Assembly: GCA_037387425.1 (NCBI GenBank)
Contig: JARRLC010000134.1
Coordinates: forward strand, 1-6,880
DNA: 6,880 nucleotides
Direction: 5' to 3'
Source: JARRLC01 sp037387425
Lineage (GTDB): Bacteria > Pseudomonadota > Alphaproteobacteria > Rhizobiales > Rhodomicrobiaceae
The notes under the pieces are model-generated. The model had not been told where the DNA came from. It worked only from the letters and a program-made list of their open reading frames with translations, and made no database searches. Shown here piece by piece: positions 6,577 through 6,880 of this stretch. Each line of letters opens with the position of its first letter. Position 1 is the first letter of the stretch. The translations under genes were made by a program, and so were the position numbers.

Positions 6577-6880
6577 TTCCAGCCGCCAATTGTTGAGTAT
6601 GCCGTGTTACATAGCGGGACATTGACCAGATTGGGTATTTAGTAAAGTACGCACACCCTCAATGTAAATGCAATTTCGCAATTTTAGGCCAGTTCCACCG
6701 TAGTGCAATGCGGCAAAGTAGGTTTGCATAAATAGTCCGCAGTGCCATCAACTGCGAAAAAGCGTAAGTGTTGCAGACATGCCGATCAGGTCTAATTGCT
6801 TAAGTATTCCCCCCAATTTCCCGTGCGCTGACAATCGATAAGGTTGTGTCAGGTGAGACATTTTCGCCCTCAAAAGGTAT
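6577..6880. other. 304-bp region without a confident gene
   Basis: This stretch lies upstream of the unknown membrane protein gene and should contain its promoter. TTGCAT followed 18 bp later by TACTTT (minus strand, near 6670-6640) is a poor candidate. A short near-tandem GCAATTT/CGCAATTT occurs near 6670-6685. One small minus-strand frame at 6748-6861 is listed separately. No tRNA, terminator or repeat array was seen. Confidence 0.5.
6748..6861 (-). CDS. Small minus-strand ORF, possibly the tail of a gene beyond the edge
   Basis: ATG at 6861 to TGA at 6748-6750 gives 37 residues (MSHLTQPYRLSAHGKLGG, then ILKQLDLIGMSATLTLFRS). A GAGG sequence lies 6 nt before the ATG, a well-placed ribosome site. 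The frame is also open back to the window edge, so this could instead be the C-terminus of a longer gene starting outside. Forty-odd open codons are not rare by chance. The protein has a mildly amphipathic middle and no known motif. Same-strand placement upstream of the membrane protein gene would fit a small leader gene or an unrelated neighbour. Confidence 0.22.
   Translation of the reverse strand: MSHLTQPYRLSAHGKLGGILKQLDLIGMSATLTLFRS

Noticed and set aside
1..6880. Searched for CRISPR-like repeat arrays, insertion-sequence ends and transposase or integrase motifs.
   Set aside because: No regularly spaced repeats, terminal inverted repeats or recombinase motifs were seen by eye.

Overview
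The window looks like a piece of an alphaproteobacterial chromosome. Three things suggest this: a yicC–gmk gene pair, a YicC C-terminus carrying the NTTCSKS-type motif, and a guanylate kinase P-loop of the SSPAGAGKT form. Base composition is uneven. By hand count, GC runs from about 32-35% in patches of the first glycosyltransferase gene to 60-68% at some other points. No genus can be named from this sequence alone.

All well-supported genes are on the minus strand, so in transcription order the window reads right to left. From the right edge: about 300 bp without a convincing gene (6577-6880, with one weak small ORF); an unrecognised 215-aa protein with two membrane segments (5929-6576); a 172-bp gap; then yicC (endoribonuclease family, 4866-5756) and gmk (guanylate kinase, 4202-4855), 10 bp apart, with the gmk ribosome binding site touching the yicC stop. 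Next is a 278-bp gap (3924-4201) that probably holds the promoter and leader of the next unit. That unit is a two-gene glycosyltransferase operon: a 795-aa protein made of two fused GT-B modules (1536-3923) and, 6 bp downstream, a 379-aa single-module glycosyltransferase (390-1529). A tRNA-Lys(UUU) gene with encoded CCA follows on the same strand (205-280). The left 200 bp carries a short open frame that may be the end of a plus-strand gene, plus hairpins and a short direct repeat that I could not assign.

Together the window joins conserved housekeeping genes (yicC, gmk, tRNA-Lys) to an accessory-looking surface-glycan module. The three glycosyltransferase modules in two coupled genes would plausibly add successive sugars to one glycan (capsule, exopolysaccharide or O-antigen). 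Acceptor and donor cannot be read from the sequence. The points most worth a second look are the degenerate donor-site motif in the second module of the fusion, the patchy base composition of the single-module gene, the unknown membrane protein, and the broken-looking reading frames beside the tRNA. I did not find a clearly new defence, mobile or RNA-guided system.
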